Shown: positions 26,108 through 34,769, numbered from the stretch's first letter. The stretch: DNA of 64,000 nt from Sutcliffiella horikoshii DSM 8719 (GCA_001648575.1 LQXN01000062.1:237534-301533); one strand, 5' to 3'. A program made the numbers and translations. The notes: generated by a model not told the origin, from the letters alone.

Positions 26108-26245
26108 CATTTCTTTTAAGGATCTTTTCGGCAATAAGTCGAAGAAATCAGTCTTTGTTAAAGAAAATTCTTCCATCCTATGTAAAAAGTGTTTATAATA
26201 TTCTCTTGTCAGTGCTTTCATCGGAAAGTCTAGGAGGTTGGGAAC

Positions 26246-27274
26246 ATGATAGAAGTGAAAAACATCAGTAAGCATTATCGTTTGTTTGAAAGAGACCCAG
26301 GTCTGACAGGTGCGGTAAAGGCTTTGTTCAAAAGAAAATATATAAAAAAGACAGCAGTGAATGATATTAGCTTTTCGATACCTAAAGGTGAGATCGTAGG
26401 TTATATCGGGTCTAATGGGGCAGGTAAATCCACAACCATCAAAATGATTAGCGGAATCCTCACGCCTGATGAAGGCTCAGTCACAGTCAACGGAATAACC
26501 CCTTATATCGAAAGAACGAAAAACGCCAAAAGTATTGGTGCAGTATTCGGCCAACGGACACAACTATTCTGGGACATTCCCGTTCAAGAGTCTCTTGAAC
26601 TATTAAAACATATTTACGAAGTTCCACAGGATGTTTATGAAAGAAATCTAGCGAAATTCAAAGAAGTTTTGGATTTGGAAGCGCTTTTACCCATACCTGT
26701 AAGGCAGCTATCGCTTGGGCAGAAGATGCGTTGTGAACTTGCGGCCGCCTTTTTACACAACCCTTCTGTAGTTTACCTAGATGAGCCTACAATAGGTTTG
26801 GACGCTTCCGTAAAGATAAAGATTCGTCATTTCATTAAACAAATGAACCGTGAGCATAAGACAACCATCATTCTAACAACTCATGATATGCAGGATATAG
26901 AAGAGCTTTGTCACCGCATCATCATTATCGATAAAGGCAGTGTGATTTATGATGGGAGTTTGCTCACTCTAAAACAGCAAACAAGATTTAACCGGACTAT
27001 CAAATTGGAGATAGATTCTACAAAGGTGTTTACCCTTCCTCCTTCATTAGCAATGGTGGTTCACCTTGAAGAACCTGAAGAAGAAAATCACTTCTTGCTT
27101 CACTTTAATAGCACTGCAATTTCTGGGAGCGAGATAATGAAGGAGGTAATGATGGACTATCCAGTTCAGGATTTCACCATTACAGAATTGGGAATCGAGA
27201 AAGTGGTGCAGGAAATATACGAACGGGGGCCAGAACATGCGGAAGTATCTGGAGCTGTTAAAGTCTCAAATTAA
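26246..27274 (+). CDS. ABC-2 exporter ATP-binding protein
   Basis: 342-residue ATPase driving the two permeases encoded next. Walker A SNGAGKSTT near residue 56, Q-loop FGQRTQLFWDIP, signature LSLGQKMRCELAAAF, Walker B VVYLDEPTIGLD, switch His in TTHDMQDIEE. The C-terminal extension (about 240-342) is typical of exporters of the drug/viologen ABC-2 class. ATG with AGGAGGTTGGG upstream. Its 3' end overlaps the first permease gene by 38 nt, so the subunits are coupled. Substrate unknown. Confidence 0.92.
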   Translation: MIEVKNISKHYRLFERDPGLTGAVKALFKRKYIKKTAVNDISFSIPKGEIVGYIGSNGAGKSTTIKMISGILTPDEGSVTVNGITPYIERTKNAKSIGAVFGQRTQLFWDIPVQESLELLKHIYEVPQDVYERNLAKFKEVLDLEALLPIPVRQLSLGQKMRCELAAAFLHNPSVVYLDEPTIGLDASVKIKIRHFIKQMNREHKTTIILTTHDMQDIEELCHRIIIIDKGSVIYDGSLLTLKQQTRFNRTIKLEIDSTKVFTLPPSLAMVVHLEEPEEENHFLLHFNSTAISGSEIMKEVMMDYPVQDFTITELGIEKVVQEIYERGPEHAEVSGAVKVSN

Positions 27275-28028
27275 AGTCGAAACAGCATATCTAGCCTGGT
27301 ACTGGGCGGATGTAGCCTCGACGTTGCTCCGATTGGTCATCATGTATTTTTTCTGGGTGGCGGTATTCCATAATAGAACAGAGATATCCTCTATTTCCTT
27401 TGAATCGATGATCACCTATGTGGTCATTGCCATGATGTTAGAGAACTATGTTTCAGGTGCCGGGAATGAAATGGCAAGAAATATTAAAAATGGTGATATC
27501 GCTTTGGAATTACTGAAGCCATATGATTACCTTACTAAATTAATTTTTATGGATTTGGGTTCAAAAGCAAACAGCTTTGTCCGTACTACCATCCCGATAT
27601 TTTTGGTGGCAATTATTTTCATCGGGATTGGTGCTCCCCTTTCATGGGAGAGTGCATTATTATTTTTTGCAAGCATGTTGGTTGGAATATTGATTGGAAC
27701 CCAAATTGATTTAATCATAGGGGTATTAGCTTTCTGGACGGTCAATGTTTGGGGGTTGCGGGTGCTTCGCGAAGCAGTTATCAAGTTCTTTTCAGGGGCA
27801 CTTGTTCCATTAACTCTTTTCCCAAGCTGGTTTCAGGAAGTAAGCAGCTTCCTTCCTTTCCAGTCGATGATTTTTGTCCCAGTAGCGATTTACACTGGAC
27901 AAATACCTATGGGGACGCAAGCTTTTATGGCATTCGCCACCCAATTGTTTTGGCTCTGTATCTTATTTGTCCTCGTCCGTTTGGTCTGGGCTCAAGCTGT
28001 AAAAAAAGTGACCGTGTTTGGAGGGTAG
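27237..28028 (+). CDS. ABC-2 family permease, first subunit
   Basis: 263-residue membrane protein with about six hydrophobic segments (for example around 20-40, 60-80, 110-135, 140-165, 185-200 and 230-250). MRKYLELLKSQIKVETAYLAWY at the N terminus and ALVPLTLFPSWFQEVSSFLPF near the end match the ABC-2 6-helix permeases of the DUF990-like group. The start overlaps the ATPase gene. The stop (GGAGGGTAG) carries the ribosome binding site of the next permease gene. Confidence 0.88.
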   Translation: MRKYLELLKSQIKVETAYLAWYWADVASTLLRLVIMYFFWVAVFHNRTEISSISFESMITYVVIAMMLENYVSGAGNEMARNIKNGDIALELLKPYDYLTKLIFMDLGSKANSFVRTTIPIFLVAIIFIGIGAPLSWESALLFFASMLVGILIGTQIDLIIGVLAFWTVNVWGLRVLREAVIKFFSGALVPLTLFPSWFQEVSSFLPFQSMIFVPVAIYTGQIPMGTQAFMAFATQLFWLCILFVLVRLVWAQAVKKVTVFGG

Positions 28029-28032
28029 CCCA

Positions 28033-28836
28033 ATGTGGATTAAATATAAAAGATATATGTTCTTATACGGAAAGTACTTTAGCAATCACTTGAAAGTGAT
28101 GATGGAATACAAAGCAGATTTTTTCATTGGTTTGTTTTCCGTCATGGTCCAGCAGTTTACAGCTCTCTTTTTCTTGAAAATAGTTTTTGACCATATTGAA
28201 GTGCTTAAAGGATGGACCTATTATGAAATTTTGTTCATTTATGCCATCGCCTTTTTAGGCCGGTCCATTCACCACATATTCTTTGATAATTTATGGACGC
28301 TCGGATGGCAGTATATTAGGTCAGGCAACTTCGACAGACTATTATTGCGGCCGGTAAACCCCCTCTTTCAAATTGTCGCAGAAAGAGTACAACAGGATGG
28401 GTTCGGGCAACTGATTATCGGAGGTATTGTATTGACGATTGCCAGTGTGAACTTGCAGATCGAATGGACAATGCAAAGCTTGCTATTATTGTTTGTTTTC
28501 ATCATTTCAAGCGGAATCCTGTTTGTAGCCATCAACCTATTTTTCATCACTTTTTCCTTTTGGATGGTGGACAGTCTTCCTATTGTCGTATCAGTATTCC
28601 AGTTAAGTGAATTTGCAAGATATCCTTTGACAATCTACCCAAAGATAATCACATTGATCATCACCTGGCTGATTCCTTACGGGTTTACCGCCTATTACCC
28701 TGCAACCTACTTCTTTGAAAAAGAGACAATGGTAGCTATGGCGTTCATTACACCTGCTGTTGCAATTGTATCTTTTATTATCGCATATTGGTTTTGGAAC
28801 AGAGGAATCCGGGCGTTTACGAGTACAGGTAGTTAA
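28033..28836 (+). CDS. ABC-2 family permease, second subunit
   Basis: 267-residue partner permease with six hydrophobic segments, starting MWIKYKRYMFLYGKYFSNHL and containing NLWTLGWQYIRSGNFDRLLLRPVNPLF, a signature of this permease pair. ATG at 28033 is seven nt after GGAGGG, which lies in the end of the first permease gene. A TTG five codons upstream sits before that site. The two permeases presumably form a heterodimer with an ATPase dimer. Last gene of the operon. Confidence 0.88.
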   Translation: MWIKYKRYMFLYGKYFSNHLKVMMEYKADFFIGLFSVMVQQFTALFFLKIVFDHIEVLKGWTYYEILFIYAIAFLGRSIHHIFFDNLWTLGWQYIRSGNFDRLLLRPVNPLFQIVAERVQQDGFGQLIIGGIVLTIASVNLQIEWTMQSLLLLFVFIISSGILFVAINLFFITFSFWMVDSLPIVVSVFQLSEFARYPLTIYPKIITLIITWLIPYGFTAYYPATYFFEKETMVAMAFITPAVAIVSFIIAYWFWNRGIRAFTSTGS

Positions 28837-28882
28837 TAGGAGTAAAGAATAAATCAACTGGTGAAATATTCACAGTCTCAAA

Positions 28883-28915
28883 GCAGGCGCTTTTCTCCAT
28901 AGAAGTAGCGCTTGC
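28883..28915 (+). terminator. Putative terminator of the ABC-2 operon
   Basis: GCAGGCGCTT...AAGTAGCGCTTGC stem, followed by a weak A/T tract (AAATTTAATATTT). Confidence 0.55.
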
Positions 28916-28960
28916 AAATTTAATATTTATTTGTAGTTTATAGCTGTCATGACTTACCCT

Positions 28961-29713
28961 CTACCTGAGCCTCAATAGCTGCATCCGCTTATTGAACAAC
29001 GTTGGATAAGAAAGCAGTCCAAGCATGATACTTGTTACTGATGCAGTGGTTAACAATAAGAAAAGTATTAATAACTGAAACTGCACGGCCTGAATGGGAC
29101 TTGCCCCAGCAATGATCTGTCCGCTCATCATGCCGGGTAGCTGAACGAGCCCGATGGTTTTCTGACTCTCGATGGTCGGTATCATACTTGCCTTGATCGC
29201 TTGTATTAGCTGACGATGAACAGCCTGTTTTGAAGTGCCTCCGAGTGAAAGAATTAAATCAATTTCATCCTCTCTTGTTTCAATCTCTGAAAGGAACCTA
29301 TTTAGAAAAAGTATTCCAAGAACCATGGAATTGCCTATGATCATACCACTGATTGGAATGATGTATTGTGCTGTAGGAGGAGTAATATTAAATCCTATTA
29401 GAATTCCTTGCGTTAATATTTCAATGAAGGTAAATGTTATGGCAACCTTCCATGTAATCCCTTTTATTGGACTTTTCTTCCTCGCGACATTTTGAACTGC
29501 AGCAGCAATCATGATCATTACCATTAAAATAATAAACAAATACCCATCTGCCTCAAAAACAAAAGTTAATAAATATCCGACGATAAATAGTTGGATGATT
29601 GATCTTAAAACCGCGATGATCGTATCTTTTTCTAATCCTAGTTTAAATGTTTTAGAAAGGATTATTGGAATTAAAACGAATACAAGTGCTATTGTAAGTG
29701 TCAATATATTCAA
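28961..29713 (-). CDS. fetB: FetB-like ABC permease (UPF0014)
   Basis: 250-residue membrane protein with about seven hydrophobic segments and the UPF0014 signatures IIAVLRSIIQLFIVGYLL, ISGMIIGNSMVLG and GLVQLPGMMSGQIIAGASP. In E. coli FetA/FetB is linked to iron export and oxidative stress resistance; transferring that role here is inference. TTG start at 29713 with AGAGGTG upstream, overlapping the ATPase stop by 4 nt, so the pair is translationally coupled. Confidence 0.85.
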   Translation of the reverse strand: MNILTLTIALVFVLIPIILSKTFKLGLEKDTIIAVLRSIIQLFIVGYLLTFVFEADGYLFIILMVMIMIAAAVQNVARKKSPIKGITWKVAITFTFIEILTQGILIGFNITPPTAQYIIPISGMIIGNSMVLGILFLNRFLSEIETREDEIDLILSLGGTSKQAVHRQLIQAIKASMIPTIESQKTIGLVQLPGMMSGQIIAGASPIQAVQFQLLILFLLLTTASVTSIMLGLLSYPTLFNKRMQLLRLR

Positions 29714-30426
29714 TCTAAATCACCTCTGAAAAAAGCCTGGACTTTATCATTAGGAGATTCCTTAAAGTCATGGCTTTTGCTTGCCTCCAGCAACTCTCCA
29801 TTCATCAAGAACCATGTATAAGTTCCGACCGTTAATGCTTGATTGAGGTCATGAGTAATCCAAATGATAGTTGTACCATATGTTTTGCTTACCTTTTGGA
29901 TCAAATCATTTATCTCTTTTTGGGAGACTTGATCAAGTGAGGAAGTTATTTCGTCCAGCAATAATACTTTCGGACGATTTACAAGTGTTCTAGCTATCGA
30001 TACTTTCTGCCTTTGACCTCCAGATAGGTCTTTTACATTTTGATATAGTTTGTCTTCCTTAAGACCTACTAGATTCAAGAAATTTTTTGCTTCTTCCTCT
30101 GTTAAAGAGCCATTTTGAAGCTGCAAAGGGAGAGACAGATTATCAAAAACATTGCCGTCCACCATGGGCGCACTTTGAAGTGCAATGCCGACTAGTTTAC
30201 GTAGTTCTTTAGGTCCATAATGGGATAACTCTTTTCCATGTAGGTTGATTTCCCCGGATGTTGGCGTCAAAAGGCCGTTAAACATTTTTAATAATGTTGT
30301 TTTACCCGCACCAGAGGGACCGACAAATGTAGTGATTTCCCCTTCCTTTATGGAACCTGTTATCCCTTTTAAAACATGTATATCTTCCATCTTATAATGA
30401 AGCTCATGAAGTTGGATGGCATCCAC
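29710..30426 (-). CDS. FetA-like ABC ATPase
   Basis: About 238-residue ATPase paired with the UPF0014 permease. Walker A VGPSGAGKTTLL near residue 36, signature LSGGQRQKVSIARTL, Walker B VLLLDEITSSLD, switch TTIIWITHDL. The Walker B Asp-Glu-Ile variant is usual in this subgroup. GTG at 30426 is preferred, six nt after GGGGAG; an ATG two codons earlier abuts that site. Named by pairing with FetB; related YbbL proteins are similar. Confidence 0.85.
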   Translation of the reverse strand: MDAIQLHELHYKMEDIHVLKGITGSIKEGEITTFVGPSGAGKTTLLKMFNGLLTPTSGEINLHGKELSHYGPKELRKLVGIALQSAPMVDGNVFDNLSLPLQLQNGSLTEEEAKNFLNLVGLKEDKLYQNVKDLSGGQRQKVSIARTLVNRPKVLLLDEITSSLDQVSQKEINDLIQKVSKTYGTTIIWITHDLNQALTVGTYTWFLMNGELLEASKSHDFKESPNDKVQAFFRGDLD

Positions 30427-30566
30427 GTACATCTCCCCTTTTTACTAATTAACTACATTATTCCCCACCCTAAAAAAAATAATTGTCTATTAAATTGGTC
30501 AATGTAATACTTAAGGAAACCATTATTTTCATAGTCAGCTAATAAGTTATTTGCCCTTAATTTAAG

Positions 30567-30859
30567 GATGATGGCTGTAACATATTTCCCGCCGACTATT
30601 TCAAAGAACTGAACGAGTGGAAAGTGCTTTTCGGTGCTGGTTTATTTTTTGGGGGGTCGGTTTAGCTAATCAGCAAATCTCCATTAGATGGCTAAAAAGA
30701 GGGTTGATCGGACATTGGGGTCAAACTGGAGCTTTTGCGTTTTACCATCCAGAAACTGACCTTTACTTTACCGGAACAGTCAATCAGTTCTAAGGGCATG
30801 GGACAGCTTCGAGGATGATGATGAAATTAATCAAAAAGAAGCAGGCTACCGTATTTTAA
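30567..30859 (+). pseudogene. Remnant of a beta-lactamase-like serine hydrolase, C-terminal part
   Basis: No intact frame, but two plus-strand frames together resemble the end of a class C beta-lactamase-like hydrolase. DYFKELNEWKVLFGAGLFFG is followed, after a frame shift near 30650, by RGLIGHWGQTGAFAFYHPET and GTVNQF, a premature TAA at 30791, and GHGTASRMMMKLIKKKQATVF. The GHxGxTGAFAFY segment is typical of this family's KTG-box region. No start or ribosome binding site is seen upstream, so the N-terminal part is gone. Confidence 0.7.
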
Positions 30860-30898
30860 AGTAGCTCTTACAACAGGTTAAATTTTTGGGGGAGTGCA

Positions 30899-30932
30899 GG
30901 GAGCATCACATAATAAGCCGGTGTGTGCTCCC
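30899..30932. repeat. Inverted repeat downstream of topB
   Basis: GGGAGCATCACA pairs with GTGTGTGCTCCC over a short loop. No T-run on either strand, so it is not a clear terminator. It may stabilise the topB message end. Confidence 0.5.
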
Positions 30933-30938
30933 AACAGA

Positions 30939-33110
30939 TTAAAATACAAATTGAAGTTTATCCTCTTTCCACTCAAGGGATGCATTGAATACTTTTTCTC
31001 CTTTTTTAAACCCTTTGATTTCTTCGGTTTTCCCTTCCGTTAACAGCTTTTTGGCATTAGTAGCGGAAATTGTTTTCCCTAGAATTTTTTTGGAAATGGT
31101 AAAATTGCATTTGCTTGATTTATAGTTAGAACAACCATAAAAAGATCCTTTATCTACTACATCACCATCACATTTTTTGCACTTCCCGACTTTACTCCCC
31201 ACTCCTGCCGACGTGCGACCTCTGCGTTTTCCTTTCGAATACTTGAATTCACTAATGTCCATTCCTTCGAAAGACCATTCTTCACTTTGTGCTTTGGCAT
31301 CCTCAATGAGTTTTATCGAGAGCTTTTTTGCCTGCTCCATGAAGTCTTCAGGTGATGCTTTTCCTTCGCCAATTTCATGAAGTCGTTGCTCCCATTTAGC
31401 AGTCATTTCTGGACTGGCTAAAATACTTTGCCCTATAGATTGAATGAGCAACTTGCCTTTATTGGTAGCAAAAACTTGATTTCGTTTCACATCAATATAT
31501 TTTCTATCTTTCAACACACCTATGATGCCGGCACGTGTCGCCTCTGTTCCAAGCCCCTCTGTCTTGTTCAGCACTTTCGTCAGTTCACCGTCTTCAAGAT
31601 GCTTACCGGCCGTTTTCATCACAGTTATCAATTGACCTTCTGTATATCTTTTTGGCGGCTGAGTCTTTCCGTCTTTTACTTTTACATCATAAACCTCGCC
31701 TTTCTCCCCTTTTTCAAGGTAAGGGAGATCTTGTTCTTCTTCATCTGCATCCTTTTCCTTTTTATTCCCATATATGACTTTTCGCCAGCCAGCTTGCACT
31801 TCCTGTTTACCTTTTGATGAGAAGGTAGCGCGTTCATCCACCAAAGTCTGTATAGTCGTATAGTCGAATATTGCTTTATTGTAATGAGCTGCAATAAGAC
31901 GCTTTGCAATAAGTGTATAAATCTTCTCCTCATCGGGTGACATCTTCGAGGGGTCAGTCACCTGCTCTGTCGGTATGATGGCATAGTGATCTGTGACCTT
32001 CTTCTCGTTCACCACCCGCTTATTCTCCATCACAGTTGAAAATGGGAGAGGAAAATAATCTTTAAATGCCTCGAATGAACTTAGCTTTTGCAGTGTTTCC
32101 GGGAACATCGCAGCCTCTTCCTTTGTCACAAAACTTGAGTCAGAACGAGGGTAGGATATGATTCCTTTTACATATAGCTTTTGAGCTACTTCTAAGGTCT
32201 TTTGCGGTGAGAATTTATACATGCTATTGGCAGTTGCCTGTAAGGAAGACAAGTTGAATAAAAAGGGTGGCTGAAACTCCTTGCGCTCTTTTTCAATAGT
32301 GTCAATCATTGCTGCCTTTCCTTTGCAAAATTGAACAATCTTTTCGGCCAAATTGGGATCATCAAGTCTTGATTCTTCATCCTTATGCCATTTGCCCTTG
32401 TATTTCTTTCCATTCATGTTGAAGGTTGCCAGCACCTCCCAAAACGGTTTGGATTGAAAGTTCTCAATCTCCAGCTCCCTTTTTACAATCAAAGCCAATG
32501 TTGGCGTCTGAACTCTACCAGTGGAAAAAACATCAGAAATACCCTTCTGTTGCAATAGCAAGGTATATGCCCTTGAAGCGTTCATCCCTACCAGCCAGTC
32601 AGCACACGACCTGCTTAATGCTTCATAATACACATTTCTTGTTTGATGTTCCTCTAATAGGTTATCAAATCCTCTTTGGACTGCTTTTGGAGTAAGGGAG
32701 GAAATCCATAACCGTTTAAGTGGTTTATGACAATTACTTACTAGAAGGATGATACGGATGATTGCTTCACCTTCCCGTTCCGCATCGCCTGCCATGATGA
32801 CTTCCGTCACTTCAGGATGATGCACTAGTTTTTTTACTGTTTGAAATTGCTTCCATTTGGATTTGGTTACTTTGTGTTGGAATCGTTCGGGTATGATTGG
32901 GAGAGTTTGCAGGGACCATCGTTTCCATGCCTTGTCGTATTCTTCCGGGGATAACAGTTCGCATAAGTGCCCTACCGCCCAAGTCAACAAGGCGCCTTTG
33001 GGGAACATCGGCTGTGGGGGAATTTCTACGTATCCATCCTTTTTCTTAAAGGAAAATGGAGCAGCTAGCTTCAATCCTTGATCTGGCTTTTCAGCGATAA
33101 TTAATTTCAC
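30939..33110 (-). CDS. topB: DNA topoisomerase III, beta type
   Basis: Type IA topoisomerase of about 723 residues that decatenates and relaxes DNA through single-strand passage. The TOPRIM acidic motif reads IMAGDAEREGE (about 107-117), the catalytic Tyr is in IISYPRSDSS (about Tyr320), and GRVQTPTLALIV is present. A C-terminal zinc ribbon (GKCKKCDGDV...YGCSNYKSSKCNF) is followed by a Lys-rich tail. The MKLIIAEKPDQG start and SRSCADWLVGMNASR match the TopIII-beta form known from the B. cereus group rather than the usual B. subtilis TopB. GTG at 33110 with GGAAG six nt upstream is preferred. Confidence 0.9.
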   Translation of the reverse strand: MKLIIAEKPDQGLKLAAPFSFKKKDGYVEIPPQPMFPKGALLTWAVGHLCELLSPEEYDKAWKRWSLQTLPIIPERFQHKVTKSKWKQFQTVKKLVHHPEVTEVIMAGDAEREGEAIIRIILLVSNCHKPLKRLWISSLTPKAVQRGFDNLLEEHQTRNVYYEALSRSCADWLVGMNASRAYTLLLQQKGISDVFSTGRVQTPTLALIVKRELEIENFQSKPFWEVLATFNMNGKKYKGKWHKDEESRLDDPNLAEKIVQFCKGKAAMIDTIEKERKEFQPPFLFNLSSLQATANSMYKFSPQKTLEVAQKLYVKGIISYPRSDSSFVTKEEAAMFPETLQKLSSFEAFKDYFPLPFSTVMENKRVVNEKKVTDHYAIIPTEQVTDPSKMSPDEEKIYTLIAKRLIAAHYNKAIFDYTTIQTLVDERATFSSKGKQEVQAGWRKVIYGNKKEKDADEEEQDLPYLEKGEKGEVYDVKVKDGKTQPPKRYTEGQLITVMKTAGKHLEDGELTKVLNKTEGLGTEATRAGIIGVLKDRKYIDVKRNQVFATNKGKLLIQSIGQSILASPEMTAKWEQRLHEIGEGKASPEDFMEQAKKLSIKLIEDAKAQSEEWSFEGMDISEFKYSKGKRRGRTSAGVGSKVGKCKKCDGDVVDKGSFYGCSNYKSSKCNFTISKKILGKTISATNAKKLLTEGKTEEIKGFKKGEKVFNASLEWKEDKLQFVF

Positions 33111-33217
33111 TACATCTTCCACTCCGCTCTCTAATAAAAAATAAATGTAGGAAAAGAGTGCGTAATCCCATCTCTTTTCCTACTTTTATTATAAAACCAA
33201 AACATTTGTTTGTATAG

Positions 33218-33463
33218 TTACAAGGAAACAATATTTTGAGCGGGAACTATGTTCTGCACAGTTATTAACGGATACGCGCTCTGTTGGTTTTCCCCTACAA
33301 CAAGGTAATCCTCAACCTGAATGGCGAAAGAATCCATGAAATAGATTTCCTTTAATGCTGAGCAAAGACTTTGATAGATAATATCCTCGTTCAAAGAATA
33401 CAAATGAAGATTCGTTTTTATACGTAAGATTATTTCCTTTCCTTGATGATTCGTCCGCAGCAT
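33218..33463 (-). CDS. Unrecognised 81-residue protein
   Basis: ATG with AAAGGGGGG about 8 nt upstream. The product starts MLRTNHQGKEIILRIKTNLH and is a soluble mix of helix and strand with one Cys and no membrane segment. It lies between topB and cspD on the minus strand. It has no known relative that I can name and no operon partner. Confidence 0.6.
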   Translation of the reverse strand: MLRTNHQGKEIILRIKTNLHLYSLNEDIIYQSLCSALKEIYFMDSFAIQVEDYLVVGENQQSAYPLITVQNIVPAQNIVSL

Positions 33464-33532
33464 AGCTTATCCCCCCTTTATTGATGTATATGAAGGGATG
33501 GAGAAAATACAACAGGTACAAAGTTTGAGAAC

Positions 33533-33562
33533 TTGACTCTTATGGAGTGTTTATTGTATATT
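33533..33562 (+). promoter_or_regulatory. Sigma-A promoter of cspD
   Basis: TTGACT (33533-33538), 18-nt spacer, TATATT (33557-33562). Transcription would start near 33570, leaving a leader of about 90 nt before cspD, as usual for cold-shock messages. Confidence 0.75.
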
Positions 33563-33660
33563 GAAATTGTCATTTAACCGCTTTCTTTTATCTGGAAACT
33601 TGGTTGTGATAATACAATTTTACGGCACTTTGAGCGCTATTTTTAGGAGGAAAACGAACG

Positions 33661-33861
33661 ATGCAAAACGGTAAAGTTAAATGGTTCAACAATGAAAAAG
33701 GTTTCGGATTTATTGAAGTTGAAGGTGGAGAAGACGTATTCGTACATTTCTCTGCTATTACTGGAGAAGGATTCAAATCTTTAGAAGAAGGCCAAGAAGT
33801 TTCTTTTGAAATCGTAGAGGGAAACCGCGGACCACAAGCTGCTAACGTTTCAAAACTTTAA
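33661..33861 (+). CDS. cspD: Cold shock protein
   Basis: 66-residue OB-fold RNA/DNA chaperone. RNP1 KGFGFIEV (about 15-22), RNP2 VFVHF (about 28-32), and [14 protein letters not shown] at the start are canonical. Ribosome binding site TTTTTAGGAGGAAAACG. A promoter at 33533 and a long leader suggest post-transcriptional control by temperature. Located after ugtP as in B. subtilis, although the topB block intervenes. The 3' end runs into the duplicated terminator around repeat D. Confidence 0.95.
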   Translation: MQNGKVKWFNNEKGFGFIEVEGGEDVFVHFSAITGEGFKSLEEGQEVSFEIVEGNRGPQAANVSKL

Positions 33862-33892
33862 TATCAGGTTGTAAACCATATATGTTAACACT

Positions 33893-33919
33893 GAGACCTC
33901 CATTTATTTTGGAGGTCTC
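33893..33919 (+). terminator. First hairpin copy after cspD
   Basis: GAGACCTCCA...TGGAGGTCTC, 27 nt, followed by AGTGTG instead of T's. Identical to 34069-34095. Confidence 0.85.
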
Positions 33920-34068
33920 AGTGTGTAGACAAAGGTATTTTATCTTTGAGATATGCAAAACCAAGCCCGAGGAGGCTTACGGACCGCCCGCAGGAAAACG
34001 AAGCGCCTGGAACGAAAATCAACTGTTCCAACCGATACCTCAACTATTTTTAAGTTTGTCAACAGTCT
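33920..34068 (+). repeat. Terminator-flanked MITE-like repeat, copy D (internally deleted)
   Basis: 149-bp copy with ends AGTGTGTAGACAAAG and GTTTGTCAACAGTCT. After TTTGAGATATGCAAAACC it jumps directly to AAGCCCGAGGAGGCTTACGG, missing about 75-80 bp of the core present in copy B. Both flanks are the same 27-nt hairpin, the cleanest target duplication in the window. Same orientation as cspD. Confidence 0.88.
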
Positions 34069-34099
34069 GAGACCTCCATTTATTTTGGAGGTCTCTTTT
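34069..34099 (+). terminator. Second, T-tailed hairpin copy after cspD
   Basis: Identical 27-nt hairpin GAGACCTCCA...TGGAGGTCTC followed by TTTTGG. Likely the working cspD terminator. Confidence 0.88.
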
Positions 34100-34160
34100 G
34101 GTTTCCATGCATATCTTTAGCTTTTTTTACCGATTATAAAAAAAGAAGGAGGCTGTAAAC

Positions 34161-34439
34161 ATGGAAAACCAACATAACGATAATCCTGAAATCCACACAG
34201 GCTATAACGACCTTGCTCAAGTGGAAGTATCTATTCAATCTGCCGAAAAGATGGTCGGCTCAGCAACCATGAGTCTAGATCAAGAAGCAATGGACCATGC
34301 AGAAAGAGCGATTTCCAATGCAAGATCTTTACTTAATGATGCAAAGAGTTCTGGGACAGGACTTGATACAGATTTTCTTCAGAATTGTGAACTGACACTT
34401 TCTCAGTGTGAACATCAACTATCTGAAGCAAGAAAATAA
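34161..34439 (+). CDS. ypzA: YpzA-like DUF2564 protein
   Basis: 92-residue helical, acidic protein: YNDLAQVEVSIQSAEKMVGS, DHAERAISNARSLLNDAK and LTLSQCEHQLSEARK at the end fit the DUF2564 pattern of YpzA. ATG with AAGGAGG eight nt upstream and a strong terminator just after the stop. Order cspD-ypzA-ypeQ-ypeP matches B. subtilis, with degR missing. No known function. Confidence 0.78.
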   Translation: MENQHNDNPEIHTGYNDLAQVEVSIQSAEKMVGSATMSLDQEAMDHAERAISNARSLLNDAKSSGTGLDTDFLQNCELTLSQCEHQLSEARK

Positions 34440-34462
34440 CCGCCATATCGGGCGGTTTTTTT
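34438..34462 (+). terminator. Terminator of ypzA
   Basis: AACCGCC-atatc-GGGCGGTT followed by TTTTTT; the left arm overlaps the stop codon. Confidence 0.93.
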
Positions 34463-34560
34463 CTGGAAAGTTCTATTATAGAGATGGTTTATTAGGAGGT
34501 CAGCTTGGTTGATTTGACACAGGCAGATGCCGAGGAAAGAACAGCTAGCAACCCTCCTGC

Positions 34561-34749
34561 TTATTTGCGCTCCACCAGCTGGTCTCCTAACTTCTTAATT
34601 TCGGCACCAACCGTACATCCACTGATACAAAAGGATTGAGCATGGGTTTTGCCATAATCCTTGCGCAATGACTGCTTCACAAGGCAATCGGTGCAATACG
34701 TATCTAAAATGTCACCAACCTCCATCAGGATCTTTTTTCGATTAATCAT
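34561..34749 (-). CDS. ypeQ: YpeQ-like zinc-finger protein
   Basis: 62-residue protein with CTDCLVKQSLRKDYG and FCISGCTVGAEIKKLG, a CxxC...CxxxC arrangement suited to one zinc. ATG at 34749 with AGGAGTGG upstream; a GTG eight codons earlier overlaps the ypeP stop. Follows ypeP at once, as in B. subtilis. A nucleic-acid role is plausible next to an RNase H-fold gene but unproven. Confidence 0.82.
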   Translation of the reverse strand: MINRKKILMEVGDILDTYCTDCLVKQSLRKDYGKTHAQSFCISGCTVGAEIKKLGDQLVERK

Positions 34750-34769
34750 TCTCTCTTCCACTCCTATTT

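Noticed and set aside
26057..26275. Minus-strand frame with a protein-like stretch (MKALTREYYKHFLHRMEEFS)
   Set aside because: The sequence looks plausible, but there is no ribosome binding site before any start, it reads into the terminator of the PaiB-like gene and covers the leader of the ABC operon. Kept out unless conserved elsewhere.
34507..34641. Plus-strand TTG frame after AGGAGG (MVDLTQADAEERTASNPPAY)
   Set aside because: Good ribosome binding site, but it runs antisense through ypeQ and is not supported by any recognised family.
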